Part shown: positions 8,530 through 16,969 of the stretch, piece by piece
How the letters are laid out: each line of letters opens with the position of its first letter
Position numbering within the stretch: position 1 is the stretch's first letter
Assembly: GCA_965205955.1 (NCBI GenBank)
Contig: OZ242192.1
Span: forward strand, 1,612,001 to 1,676,000
From: G965202915 sp965205955
GTDB lineage: Bacteria; Pseudomonadota; Gammaproteobacteria; Eutrophobiales; Eutrophobiaceae
Length of the DNA stretch: 64,000 bases
Direction of reading: 5' to 3'
Translations under genes and position numbers: made by a program
The notes under the pieces: model-generated
What the model saw: the letters and a program-made list of their open reading frames with translations, nothing else
Database searches by the model: none
What the model was told of the DNA's origin: nothing

Positions 8530-9701
8530 TTGGATTGACAATATTGGGCTCGACTGGCAGTGTGGGGGTGAACACACTTGATGTCGTATCACGCCACAGA
8601 GACAAGTTTCGGGTGGAAGCGATTACGGCCAACAAGAATGTGCCGAATGTATTCAGGCAGTGTATTGCATGGATGCCAAAGTATGCGGTAATGGCTGACA
8701 GTGACTCTGCGGAAGAATTGAAAAATGCGCTAAAACGCGCAGGTTCGGAGGTTACCGTATTGGATGGGCAGGAAGGATTGTGCCGGGTCTGCTCATTGAC
8801 GGAGACGGATTATGTGGTAGCCGCTATTGTTGGCGCAGCCGGCCTGTTGCCAACGCTTGAAGCCGCCAGAAATGGCAAGCGCATACTGCTCGCGAATAAA
8901 GAAGCGCTGGTCATGTCGGGCAGTTTGTTCATGGATGCAGTAAAGGAAAATAATGCCGAACTATTGCCTATAGATAGTGAACACAATGCAATTTTTCAAT
9001 GCATGCCGGTACATTGTAAGGAGGGTCCGTCGCAATCCGGTGTCGAGAAAATACTGCTCACTTCTTCAGGCGGCCCTTTCAGAACTACTGATATAGATGA
9101 CCTGGAATCGGTCACCCCGGAACAGGCATGTACTCACCCCACTTGGGATATGGGTAAAAAAATTTCAGTCGATTCGGCTACGATGATGAATAAGGGTTTG
9201 GAGATAATAGAAGCATGCTGGTTGTTTAACCTTGGTCCCGACAAAATAGAGGTCGTGGTGCATTCACAAAGTATAATTCATTCTCTGGTTGCTTATTCGG
9301 ACGGCTCCGTTTTAGCTCAATTGGGCAATCCTGATATGCGCACGCCAATTGCGCATGCAATGGCATGGCCTGAGCGGCTTGATTCCGGGGTTGATCCATT
9401 GGATCTATTTGATATTGGGCAATTGAATTTCGAGATGCCGGATTATGGTAAATTCCCCTGTTTGCAACTGGCGCGCGATGCCATGAAAATTGGCGGAACG
9501 GCAACGGCGATATTGAATGCGGCCAATGAAATTGCCGTTGATAGTTTCTTAAATAAAGAGATCGGATTTGCCAGGATTGCGCAGGTGGTCGAAAAAACCA
9601 TGGAGAACGTCGATCAGCATCCGGTCGATACACTGGACATTGTGTTGTCCGATGATAATCTGGCGAGGGAATTTGCCAGTAGCCTAATAGCGGAATTTTG
9701 A
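8526..9701 (+). CDS. dxr: 1-deoxy-D-xylulose 5-phosphate reductoisomerase
   Basis: Second step of the MEP isoprenoid pathway: it rearranges and reduces DXP to 2-C-methyl-D-erythritol 4-phosphate with NADPH. The 391 residues start with the nucleotide-binding GSTGSVGVNTLDVV. ANKEALVMSG, the metal/substrate site IDSEHNAIFQC, SSGGPFR and the loop MGKKISVDSATMMNKGLEII follow. Its product feeds UppS two genes upstream. It is coupled to cdsA (ATGA overlap) and sits three bases before rseP. Confidence 0.97.
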   Translation: MIGLTILGSTGSVGVNTLDVVSRHRDKFRVEAITANKNVPNVFRQCIAWMPKYAVMADSDSAEELKNALKRAGSEVTVLDGQEGLCRVCSLTETDYVVAAIVGAAGLLPTLEAARNGKRILLANKEALVMSGSLFMDAVKENNAELLPIDSEHNAIFQCMPVHCKEGPSQSGVEKILLTSSGGPFRTTDIDDLESVTPEQACTHPTWDMGKKISVDSATMMNKGLEIIEACWLFNLGPDKIEVVVHSQSIIHSLVAYSDGSVLAQLGNPDMRTPIAHAMAWPERLDSGVDPLDLFDIGQLNFEMPDYGKFPCLQLARDAMKIGGTATAILNAANEIAVDSFLNKEIGFARIAQVVEKTMENVDQHPVDTLDIVLSDDNLAREFASSLIAEF

Positions 9702-9704
9702 AGC

Positions 9705-11075
9705 ATGCTGGAAGTAATTCAATCGGTTATTGCGCTGATCATTGTCCTGGGATTATTGATTACCTTCCATGAATTTGGTCATTTCTGGGTTGCCCGCAAG
9801 TGCGATGTTAAAATTATGCGGTTTTCCATCGGTTTCGGGCAGCCGCTTTACAAAAGATATTTTGGCAGGGACCGAACCGAATTTGTTATCGCCGCCCTGC
9901 CGCTGGGCGGCTATGTGAAGATGCTCGATGAAGGGGAAGGAGAGGTCCAGGAAGATGAATTGCCGAGATCCTTCAATCGGAAGCCGCTGGCGCAAAGAAC
10001 ATTGATTGTTTTGGCCGGCCCGGTGTTCAATTTTATCTTCGCGATCTGCGCCTACTGGCTGACATTCATCATTGGAGTGGATGGCTTAAAACCGGTCATA
10101 GGTACTGTAACGCCTGATTCGGCCGCACAGCGGGCCGGGTTTCAACCCGGCGATCAGATCATTTCGATGAACAATACCGACACACCCACATGGTTGTCTG
10201 TGATTGATATGGCGGTAAAAAAAGTGGTTCATGGGGAAAGGGTTACTATTGATGTAGTCGATCGGAATCAAATACCCCGTCGCGTCGAGCTTAATCTGTC
10301 GGAAATATCGGTAGATGATATGGCTGATGGCCGGCTTCTCGAAGAAATAGGTCTGAGCGTTTATCGGCCGGCTATCCCGGCAGTTATCGGTGAAGTTCTC
10401 GAAGGAGGGGCTGCGAAACGAGGTGGTTTGCAACCGGGCGATAAAATTATCACTGTTGACGGTAAAGCAATATCGGGCTGGGAGGAGTGGGTAAATATTG
10501 TTCGCCTGAATCCCGGCAATAGCCTTGATATTGGAGTACTACGGCAGGATACTGCTATCCATTTGTTTGTAACGCCTGAGCGTCTGCCGGATGATACAGG
10601 CCATGAGACAGGCAGAATAGGCGCGTCTGTGGAGTATCCGCAAGGTTTATATGATTCCCTGCTGGCTATAGAGTCGTATCCCGTGCATCATGCCTTGTAT
10701 AAAAGCCTTATCCAGACTTGGGAAATGTGTGTTCTCACCTTGAAAATATTGGGGAAAATGCTGGCAGGGGAAGCCTCGATGAAGAACCTTAGCGGGCCTA
10801 TCAGCATTGCTCAGTATGCAGGCCAATCAGCGGAAATTGGTTTGGTTGCATTCCTTGGTTTTCTCGCTATAGTCAGTGTCAGCCTCGGGGTGCTGAATTT
10901 GTTGCCGGTTCCGCTTCTGGATGGGGGTCACTTGCTGTATTATTTTATAGAATTTCTATCAAGGAGACCTGTGTCTGAATCGGTTCAATTAGCGGGGCAG
11001 AAAATTGGCTCTGTGTTGCTGGTATCGCTAATGAGTCTGGTTATATTTAATGATATTGTCCGCTTGCTGGGCTGA
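9705..11075 (+). CDS. rseP: Site-2 intramembrane zinc protease RseP
   Basis: Cleaves anti-sigma factor RseA within the membrane after a first periplasmic cut, freeing sigma-E; it also clears signal-peptide remnants. The 456 residues contain the zinc motif HEFGH in the first membrane segment, two periplasmic PDZ domains (around residues 115-205 and 220-300), and the third metal-ligand motif LLDGGHLL near residue 405, then a last membrane helix. Its likely substrate system, rpoE-rseA-rseB, lies at 54,096-56,326 in this window. Confidence 0.96.
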   Translation: MLEVIQSVIALIIVLGLLITFHEFGHFWVARKCDVKIMRFSIGFGQPLYKRYFGRDRTEFVIAALPLGGYVKMLDEGEGEVQEDELPRSFNRKPLAQRTLIVLAGPVFNFIFAICAYWLTFIIGVDGLKPVIGTVTPDSAAQRAGFQPGDQIISMNNTDTPTWLSVIDMAVKKVVHGERVTIDVVDRNQIPRRVELNLSEISVDDMADGRLLEEIGLSVYRPAIPAVIGEVLEGGAAKRGGLQPGDKIITVDGKAISGWEEWVNIVRLNPGNSLDIGVLRQDTAIHLFVTPERLPDDTGHETGRIGASVEYPQGLYDSLLAIESYPVHHALYKSLIQTWEMCVLTLKILGKMLAGEASMKNLSGPISIAQYAGQSAEIGLVAFLGFLAIVSVSLGVLNLLPVPLLDGGHLLYYFIEFLSRRPVSESVQLAGQKIGSVLLVSLMSLVIFNDIVRLLG

Positions 11076-11112
11076 AATCAATATCAGTGAGTTTACTTTG
11101 AATAATAAAATT

Positions 11113-13407
11113 ATGCGGCTATTTACTAAGAAATTAATTTATACACTTATACTTGCCTCCAGCCTCCATGCTGCTCATGCCGCCGAGGAGTTTGTGATTG
11201 AAGATATTCGTCTCGAGGGGATTGAGCGTATTACTGCAGGGACGGTATTCAATTATTTGCCAATGAAAGTGGGAGATACCTTCGATTATTCCCATTCTTC
11301 GGAAGCGGTCAGGGCGCTTTTCAAGACCGGATTTTTCGAGGATGTCAGGCTGGAACGCGACGGGAATGTCCTGGTATTCATCTTCAAGGAACGTCCTGCA
11401 ATTGGCAGTATTACCGTTGAGGGCAATACCGATATTGATACGGATGAGCTGTTGCAGAGCTTGAGTCAGGTGGATTTTGCGGAAGGAAGAGTGTTTGTTC
11501 CTGCCCAGCTCGACCGAGTCGAACGCGAGCTTCAGCGCCAGTATTTTTCGCTGGGCAAATATGCGGCCGAGATTAACACCTCGGTATCGCCGCTGGATGA
11601 TAATCGGGTCGCAGTTTTGATTGATATCGTAGAGGGGGAGGGCGCACGGGTCAGGCAAATCAATATAGTCGGTAATAGAGTCTTTGCAGAAGAAGAGCTT
11701 TTGGATAAATTCGAATTAAGCGCCCCCACCCTGTTTTCATTTCTGAATCAGAAAGATCAATATTCCCGTCAGAAGCTATCGGGTGATTTGGAGTCCCTGA
11801 AATCTCATTATCTTGAGCACGGCTATCTGAATTTCAGCATCGATTCGACTCAAGTATCGATAACACCGGATAAAAAAGATATTTATGTGACGATTAATAT
11901 CAGTGAAGGCGAGCAATACACTATATCGGAGATAAAATTTGGCGGTGAATTGATTCTGCCCGAAGAGGAATTATCCGGCTTGGTGACGATTAATGCAGGT
12001 GAACTTTTTTCACGTAAAAAATTGACCGAAAGCACCGAAAAATTGACCAAGCGTCTTGGAGACAAGGGTTATGCCTTTGCCAATATCAATACCATTCCTG
12101 AAATCGATAAAGAAAACAAGACGGCGTTACTGACCTTTTTTATTGATCCTGGAAAGCGCGTTTATGTTCGCAGAATTTCCTTTGCGGGCAATAGTAGCAC
12201 CCGCGATGAAGTTTTGCGCCGGGAGATGAGGCAGCAGGAAAGCGCATGGATCTCAGCCAGCAATATAGAAACAGGCAAATTACGGCTGCAACGTCTTGGA
12301 TATTTCAAGGATGTCAATGTCGAAACCCTGGAAGTGCCCGGCACAGCAGATCAGGTGGATGTCAATTACGTGGTGGAAGAAACACCGTCCGGAAATTTAA
12401 ACCTTGGTCTGGGCTTTTCACAGGAGCAGGGTTTTGTTCTGCGAACCAGCATATCCCAGAATAATTTTCTGGGGAGCGGCAAACGCATAGCCTTTTCATT
12501 CAGTAATAGCGACACCAATCAGGTTTTTCAGCTTGGATATACCAATCCTTATTTTACCGTTGACGGGATAAGCATTGGGTATAATCTCTCCTCCAAGAAG
12601 ACCGATGCCTTTGAGTCCAACATCACTGCATTCAATTTGCAGGAGCATGGCGGAGATGTTCATTTTGGCATACCGGTTTCTGAGAACAATACGCTTTTGG
12701 CGGCGCTGGATTATGTCAATGTTGACATTGACTCCAATAGTAATTCGAGTCGGCAGGTAACTGATTTTATTACTGAGAACGGAGGGCGGCATGATATTGT
12801 CAGCTTCGTAGGAAGTTTTCGCTATGACGGCCGTAATAAGGCGATTTTTCCGGATTCCGGCAGCTTGCTGCGAGTCAGATCTAAAATTACTATTCCTGGT
12901 GTCAGCGATACGCTGGAGTTTTACAAGCTCGATTTACGTTCCCGGTGGTATAAGCAGTTGGGAGGAGAGTATGTTCTGGTGTTGAAGGGGGAATTGGGAT
13001 TAGGAGACGGTCTTGGCGATACCGCCGATCTGCCGTTTTTTGAAAATTTCTATTCGGGCGGCCCAAGAACGGTAAGAGGCTATCGTGCAAATACCTTAGG
13101 CCCGATAGACAGCGCCAATCGACCGATAGGCGGCTCATTGAAAGTTGTCGGCGGCACAGAATTAGTGTTGCCTGTTCCGTTTCTGAAAGATTTAGACTCG
13201 GTGCGAATAAGCGGTTTTTTCGATATCGGCAATGTTTTTGAGGATTTATCAGGCTTTGATTCCGGAGAATTGAGGTATTCCGCAGGTTTGGGAGGAATTT
13301 GGATTTCGCCATTTGGACGGGTTAATGTTAGTATTGCGAAACCTATAGGTGATGAGCCTGGGGATGATCTTGAGCAGTTCCAATTCACTTTTGGCACTTC
13401 CTTTTAA
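11113..13407 (+). CDS. bamA: Outer membrane assembly factor BamA
   Basis: Core subunit of the BAM complex, which folds beta-barrel proteins into the outer membrane. From ATG 11113 the 764-residue product has a signal peptide (MRLFTKKLIYTLILASSLHA, cleavage near AHA-AE), five POTRA domains over about residues 20-420, and a C-terminal 16-strand barrel with the lid-lock motif VRGY (GPRTVRGYRANTLGP) and a terminal phenylalanine (FQFTFGTSF). An upstream in-frame start at 11050 would bury the signal peptide and overlap rseP, so I reject it. Confidence 0.95.
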   Translation: MRLFTKKLIYTLILASSLHAAHAAEEFVIEDIRLEGIERITAGTVFNYLPMKVGDTFDYSHSSEAVRALFKTGFFEDVRLERDGNVLVFIFKERPAIGSITVEGNTDIDTDELLQSLSQVDFAEGRVFVPAQLDRVERELQRQYFSLGKYAAEINTSVSPLDDNRVAVLIDIVEGEGARVRQINIVGNRVFAEEELLDKFELSAPTLFSFLNQKDQYSRQKLSGDLESLKSHYLEHGYLNFSIDSTQVSITPDKKDIYVTINISEGEQYTISEIKFGGELILPEEELSGLVTINAGELFSRKKLTESTEKLTKRLGDKGYAFANINTIPEIDKENKTALLTFFIDPGKRVYVRRISFAGNSSTRDEVLRREMRQQESAWISASNIETGKLRLQRLGYFKDVNVETLEVPGTADQVDVNYVVEETPSGNLNLGLGFSQEQGFVLRTSISQNNFLGSGKRIAFSFSNSDTNQVFQLGYTNPYFTVDGISIGYNLSSKKTDAFESNITAFNLQEHGGDVHFGIPVSENNTLLAALDYVNVDIDSNSNSSRQVTDFITENGGRHDIVSFVGSFRYDGRNKAIFPDSGSLLRVRSKITIPGVSDTLEFYKLDLRSRWYKQLGGEYVLVLKGELGLGDGLGDTADLPFFENFYSGGPRTVRGYRANTLGPIDSANRPIGGSLKVVGGTELVLPVPFLKDLDSVRISGFFDIGNVFEDLSGFDSGELRYSAGLGGIWISPFGRVNVSIAKPIGDEPGDDLEQFQFTFGTSF

Positions 13408-13428
13408 TTATTTTTGGGGTACGTATTA

Positions 13429-13956
13429 ATGCAACGCACTGTATATCTATTGTTTGTTTTCTTTGTTTCAATCGCTTTTTCTTCCGGTTTGCCGGCAGAA
13501 GAGATTTATAAACTGGGCGCGGTGAATCTGGTGCGCGTGTTGGAGAAATCTCCCCAATATGAGGCGGCGGGGAAACTTATTAAAGAGGAATTTGGGCCGA
13601 AGGAAAATCAAATAGTTGTGGAACAGGACAAGTTGAAAGGACTCGAAGAGCTCCTGAAAAAAGACAGCGCCATCATGAGCGCGGCGGAATTGAAAAAACT
13701 TGAACGGGATATTATTTCCAAGAGACGGGAATTGAAGCGCAAGCAGGATGAATTTCGGGAAGATCTGAATTTTCGACGCAATGAAGAATTCTCCAAGATC
13801 CAAAAAGAAATAGTAGAGGCGATAAAGAAAGTTGCCAATGATGAAAAATACGATGTTATATTGAGTGAAGGTGTCATATATGCCAGCTCCAAGGCGGATA
13901 TTAGCGATCTGATACTCGAATATCTTTCCGAAGGATATGAGAGTAAGGGAGAGTAA
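13429..13956 (+). CDS. skp: Periplasmic chaperone Skp/OmpH
   Basis: Trimeric periplasmic chaperone that holds unfolded outer-membrane proteins on their way to BamA, encoded just upstream. The 175-residue product has a signal peptide (MQRTVYLLFVFFVSIAFSSG, cleavage near LPA-EE), the beta-strand IYKLGAVNLVRVLEKSP, and long charged coiled-coil tentacles (about residues 45-140) before a short C-terminal strand (YDVILSEGVIYA). ATG 13429 was preferred over an upstream TTG because it starts the signal peptide directly. Confidence 0.9.
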   Translation: MQRTVYLLFVFFVSIAFSSGLPAEEIYKLGAVNLVRVLEKSPQYEAAGKLIKEEFGPKENQIVVEQDKLKGLEELLKKDSAIMSAAELKKLERDIISKRRELKRKQDEFREDLNFRRNEEFSKIQKEIVEAIKKVANDEKYDVILSEGVIYASSKADISDLILEYLSEGYESKGE

Positions 13957-13980
13957 TTGATTTAGTCGGGTATTCTCGTG

Positions 13981-14997
13981 ATGGCATATACACTAGAACA
14001 GTTGGCCGAATATATTGATGCCAGGTTAGAAGGTGATCCGGACTGCAAGGTTACTTCGATCAATACGTTGCAGAATTCCCGGAAGGGCGATATCAGCTTC
14101 CTTTCCAATCCTCGTTATTTTAAATACCTGGCCGACACCAACGCTTCTGCCGTTATCCTTACACATAAACATCTTCCCGCTTGTCCCACCAATTCGTTGA
14201 TTGTCGATGATGCTCATATTGCTTATGCAAAGATAGCGGATCTGATCTACGCAAATAACCGACGCGATTATGCGGTGTCTTCCACTGCAATAATAGGCAA
14301 ACACTGCAATATTGCCGATGCTGTTTACATTGGCGCAAATGTGGTTATTGGCGATAATGTTGAAATTGGTGAAGATTGTTATATCGGCCCGGGGTGCGTC
14401 ATTGACGACGAGGTTACACTAGGCAAGGAGTCCCGATTGATTACCAATGTTACTCTTCTAGCTCGAACGAAAATAGGGGAGCGGGTATTGATACACCCTG
14501 GGGCCGTAATCGGCGCCGACGGATTTGGCTTTGCAAAGAATGAGAATGGCTGGTTGAAAATCCCGCAAATTGGCGCTGTTGTTATTGGCGATGATGTCGA
14601 GATAGGCGCAAATTCGACAATTGACCGCGGGGCCATCGGCAATACCCTCATAGGGCGGGGCGTTAAAATCGATAATCAGGTGCAAATTGCCCATAACGTA
14701 CATATCGGCGAGCATACGATCATAGCAGGATGCACCGGCATTGCGGGCAGTACAATCATTGGCAAAAGGTGTATGATTGGTGGTGCCGTCGGCATCATCG
14801 GGCACATTCAAATCGCTGATGATGTAGTGATCACCGGCATGTCTTTCGTGTTAAATTCGATCAATAAATCCGGGCAATATTCATCGGGATTGCCGGCCAT
14901 TGATAATAAGCTGTGGCGGAAAAATATTGCCCGCTTCAAGAAATTGGATGTGCTGACCAAAAAATTAAATAAGCTCGAAGAACTGATCCCCACATGA
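13981..14997 (+). CDS. lpxD: UDP-3-O-(R-3-hydroxymyristoyl)glucosamine N-acyltransferase
   Basis: Third step of lipid A synthesis: transfers a second hydroxyacyl chain from ACP to UDP-3-O-acylglucosamine. The 338 residues comprise an N-terminal uridine-binding domain (residues 1-100) and a left-handed parallel beta-helix of hexapeptide repeats (I-G-x-x-V/C-x patterns from about 105 to 270). The catalytic histidine region is HPGAVIGADGFGF plus QIAHNVHIGEHT. A C-terminal helical extension is present. It lies between skp and fabZ as in most gammaproteobacteria. Confidence 0.96.
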   Translation: MAYTLEQLAEYIDARLEGDPDCKVTSINTLQNSRKGDISFLSNPRYFKYLADTNASAVILTHKHLPACPTNSLIVDDAHIAYAKIADLIYANNRRDYAVSSTAIIGKHCNIADAVYIGANVVIGDNVEIGEDCYIGPGCVIDDEVTLGKESRLITNVTLLARTKIGERVLIHPGAVIGADGFGFAKNENGWLKIPQIGAVVIGDDVEIGANSTIDRGAIGNTLIGRGVKIDNQVQIAHNVHIGEHTIIAGCTGIAGSTIIGKRCMIGGAVGIIGHIQIADDVVITGMSFVLNSINKSGQYSSGLPAIDNKLWRKNIARFKKLDVLTKKLNKLEELIPT

Positions 14998-15006
14998 AAT
15001 TAAAAC

Positions 15007-15450
15007 ATGTCCAACCCAATTGATATAGAAAAAATAAAGGCAATATTACCACACCGCTACCCGTTTTTGTTGGTGGACAGGGTACAGGATTATAAAAAAG
15101 GCAGCACAATAAAGGCGATTAAAAATGTTACGGTTAATGAACCTTTCTTTCAGGGACATTTCCCGCAGAAGTTAATTATGCCTGGTGTTTTGATTATAGA
15201 AGCGCTGGCTCAGACTGCCGCTTTGCTGGCTCATTTTTCATTTGAAGAAAAATTGCATGACGGCACGCTTTATTATCTTGCCGGGGTCGATAATGCCCGA
15301 TTCAGAAAACCGGTGGTACCGGGAGATCAATTATTGCTTGAAGTTGCTCTGATAACTTTCAAAAGAAATGTTTGCAAGTTTCAGGCCTCGGCCAGAGTGC
15401 GCGATGACTTGATCGCTTCCGCCGAGTTGTTAACCACAGTAATGAGCTAA
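15007..15450 (+). CDS. fabZ: 3-hydroxyacyl-ACP dehydratase FabZ
   Basis: Hot-dog fold dehydratase of type II fatty-acid elongation, competing with LpxA and LpxD for hydroxyacyl-ACP. The 147 residues include the active-site histidine of FQGHFPQKLIMPGVLIIEAL and the catalytic glutamate in that stretch, preceded by ILPHRYPFLLVDRV. Length is typical. It lies nine bases after lpxD and four before lpxA. Confidence 0.97.
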   Translation: MSNPIDIEKIKAILPHRYPFLLVDRVQDYKKGSTIKAIKNVTVNEPFFQGHFPQKLIMPGVLIIEALAQTAALLAHFSFEEKLHDGTLYYLAGVDNARFRKPVVPGDQLLLEVALITFKRNVCKFQASARVRDDLIASAELLTTVMS

Positions 15451-15454
15451 TTTC

Positions 15455-16228
15455 TTGATACACCAGAGCGCAATTATTCATCCTGATGCGGTAATTGCAG
15501 AAGATGTCAGCATCGGGCCCTACACCATTATTGATTCGGATGTCACGATTCAATCGGGTTGCAAGATCGGTCCTCATGTCGTGATTAAAGGAACAACCAG
15601 CATCGGCAAAGACAATCGTATTTTTCAATTCTGCTCTATCGGTGAAGATCCACAGGATAAAAAATATAGAGGTGAAAAAGAATCCCAGTTAATTATCGGC
15701 GATGGAAATACATTCAGAGAATATGTAACCATAAATAAAGGGACTCAACAGGACGATGGCAAGACTATTGTGGGTGCGAATAACTGGGTAATGGCGTATA
15801 CCCATATCGCCCATGATTGTCATGTAGGAAACAATATAATATTTTCCAATAATGTGTCCTTGGCGGGACATGTAAAGATTGATGATTTTGCCGGTCTTGG
15901 AGGATACACCGGTGTGCGCCAGTTTTGTCGTATCGGCAGCTATAGTTTCTCCGCGGCCGCCTCCGTCATTGTCAAGGATGTTCCTCCTTATGTGCTTGTA
16001 TCCGGAAATACTGCGAAACCGAACGGTCTTAACAGAGAAGGCCTGAAACGAAACGGCTTTACCATAGAGGATATCAGTATTCTGAAAAAGGCCTACAAAA
16101 TAGTATATAAAAACGGACTGATTACAGATGAAGCCTTGAATCGCCTTGAAGACCTGTCTCGGGAATCCGAGAACGTTGCATTTTTTCGTAATTTTATCAG
16201 CGCCTCCAAGCGTGGCATAGTCCGGTGA
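15455..16228 (+). CDS. lpxA: UDP-N-acetylglucosamine O-acyltransferase LpxA (TTG start)
   Basis: First step of lipid A synthesis: moves a 3-hydroxyacyl chain from ACP to the 3-OH of UDP-GlcNAc. The 257 residues form a hexapeptide-repeat beta-helix (residues 1-190) with the catalytic histidine in MAYTHIAHDCHVGNN and a helical C-terminal domain. There is no in-frame ATG at the expected N terminus, and TTG 15455 gives a start aligned with the family (IHQSAIIHPDAVI). The next gene in most relatives is lpxB; here it is rnhB. Confidence 0.94.
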   Translation: MIHQSAIIHPDAVIAEDVSIGPYTIIDSDVTIQSGCKIGPHVVIKGTTSIGKDNRIFQFCSIGEDPQDKKYRGEKESQLIIGDGNTFREYVTINKGTQQDDGKTIVGANNWVMAYTHIAHDCHVGNNIIFSNNVSLAGHVKIDDFAGLGGYTGVRQFCRIGSYSFSAAASVIVKDVPPYVLVSGNTAKPNGLNREGLKRNGFTIEDISILKKAYKIVYKNGLITDEALNRLEDLSRESENVAFFRNFISASKRGIVR

Positions 16229-16366
16229 GAGATTGATTTTTTGCTCGCTCTGATGCTGTCCAAATCGTAGCGGCATTGGATTTGGAAAAATAACCACCGA
16301 GCATCATTTCTCTCTGGAAAGGCCTCCCCGGAAGCGTAGTAGTCTGAATCATTGGGAAATGTAAAG

Positions 16367-16969
16367 ATGTATCCGAATCTGCCATTTGATATATCCCGTG
16401 AAGTATTTGCCGGAGTTGATGAAGTGGGCCGTGGGTGTCTTGCGGGCCCGGTTGTGGCCGCAGCAGTAATTTTAAATAGGCCCAATACTATTTGCGGATT
16501 AAAGGATTCAAAAAAAATGACGGCTGAAAAAAGGACCCTGGTTGCCGAAGAAATAAAAGAAAAGGCGAGAGCCTGGGCGATTGGAAGAGCCGAGGCGCAG
16601 GATATAGACGTACTGAATATTTTGCAGGCCAGCTTGCTGGCAATGAAAAGGGCGGTTGAAAATTTGCCGATCATTCCTTCATGCATAGCCGTTGATGGTC
16701 AGTTTTGTCCGAATGTAAGCATGCAGAAAGTTGCGATTGTCAAGGGAGATAACTTGATCAAGGAAATCAGCGCCGCATCGATTGTGGCGAAAGTTTATCG
16801 GGACCAGGAAATGATTAGATTGGCGCAGCGCTATCCTGATTATGGCTTTTCAAACAATAAAGGCTATCCGACCAGACAGCACCTCGACTCACTGAAAAAA
16901 TATGGTGTAACGGATATACACAGACGCAGTTTTTCCCCCGTCAATGACTTATGCAGACCAAAAGAGTAG
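16367..16969 (+). CDS. rnhB: Ribonuclease HII
   Basis: Cuts the RNA strand of RNA-DNA hybrids and removes single misincorporated ribonucleotides. The acidic active site is visible: D and E in GVDEVGRGCLAGPVVAAAV, D in CIAVDGQ, and D in KVYRDQEM, together with KDSKKMTAEKR and KGYPTRQHLDSLKKYG. ATG 16367 gives 200 residues. Its end overlaps the beginning of dnaE by 19 bases. The 138-base spacer before it holds no gene and no recognisable lpxB piece. Confidence 0.95.
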   Translation: MYPNLPFDISREVFAGVDEVGRGCLAGPVVAAAVILNRPNTICGLKDSKKMTAEKRTLVAEEIKEKARAWAIGRAEAQDIDVLNILQASLLAMKRAVENLPIIPSCIAVDGQFCPNVSMQKVAIVKGDNLIKEISAASIVAKVYRDQEMIRLAQRYPDYGFSNNKGYPTRQHLDSLKKYGVTDIHRRSFSPVNDLCRPKE

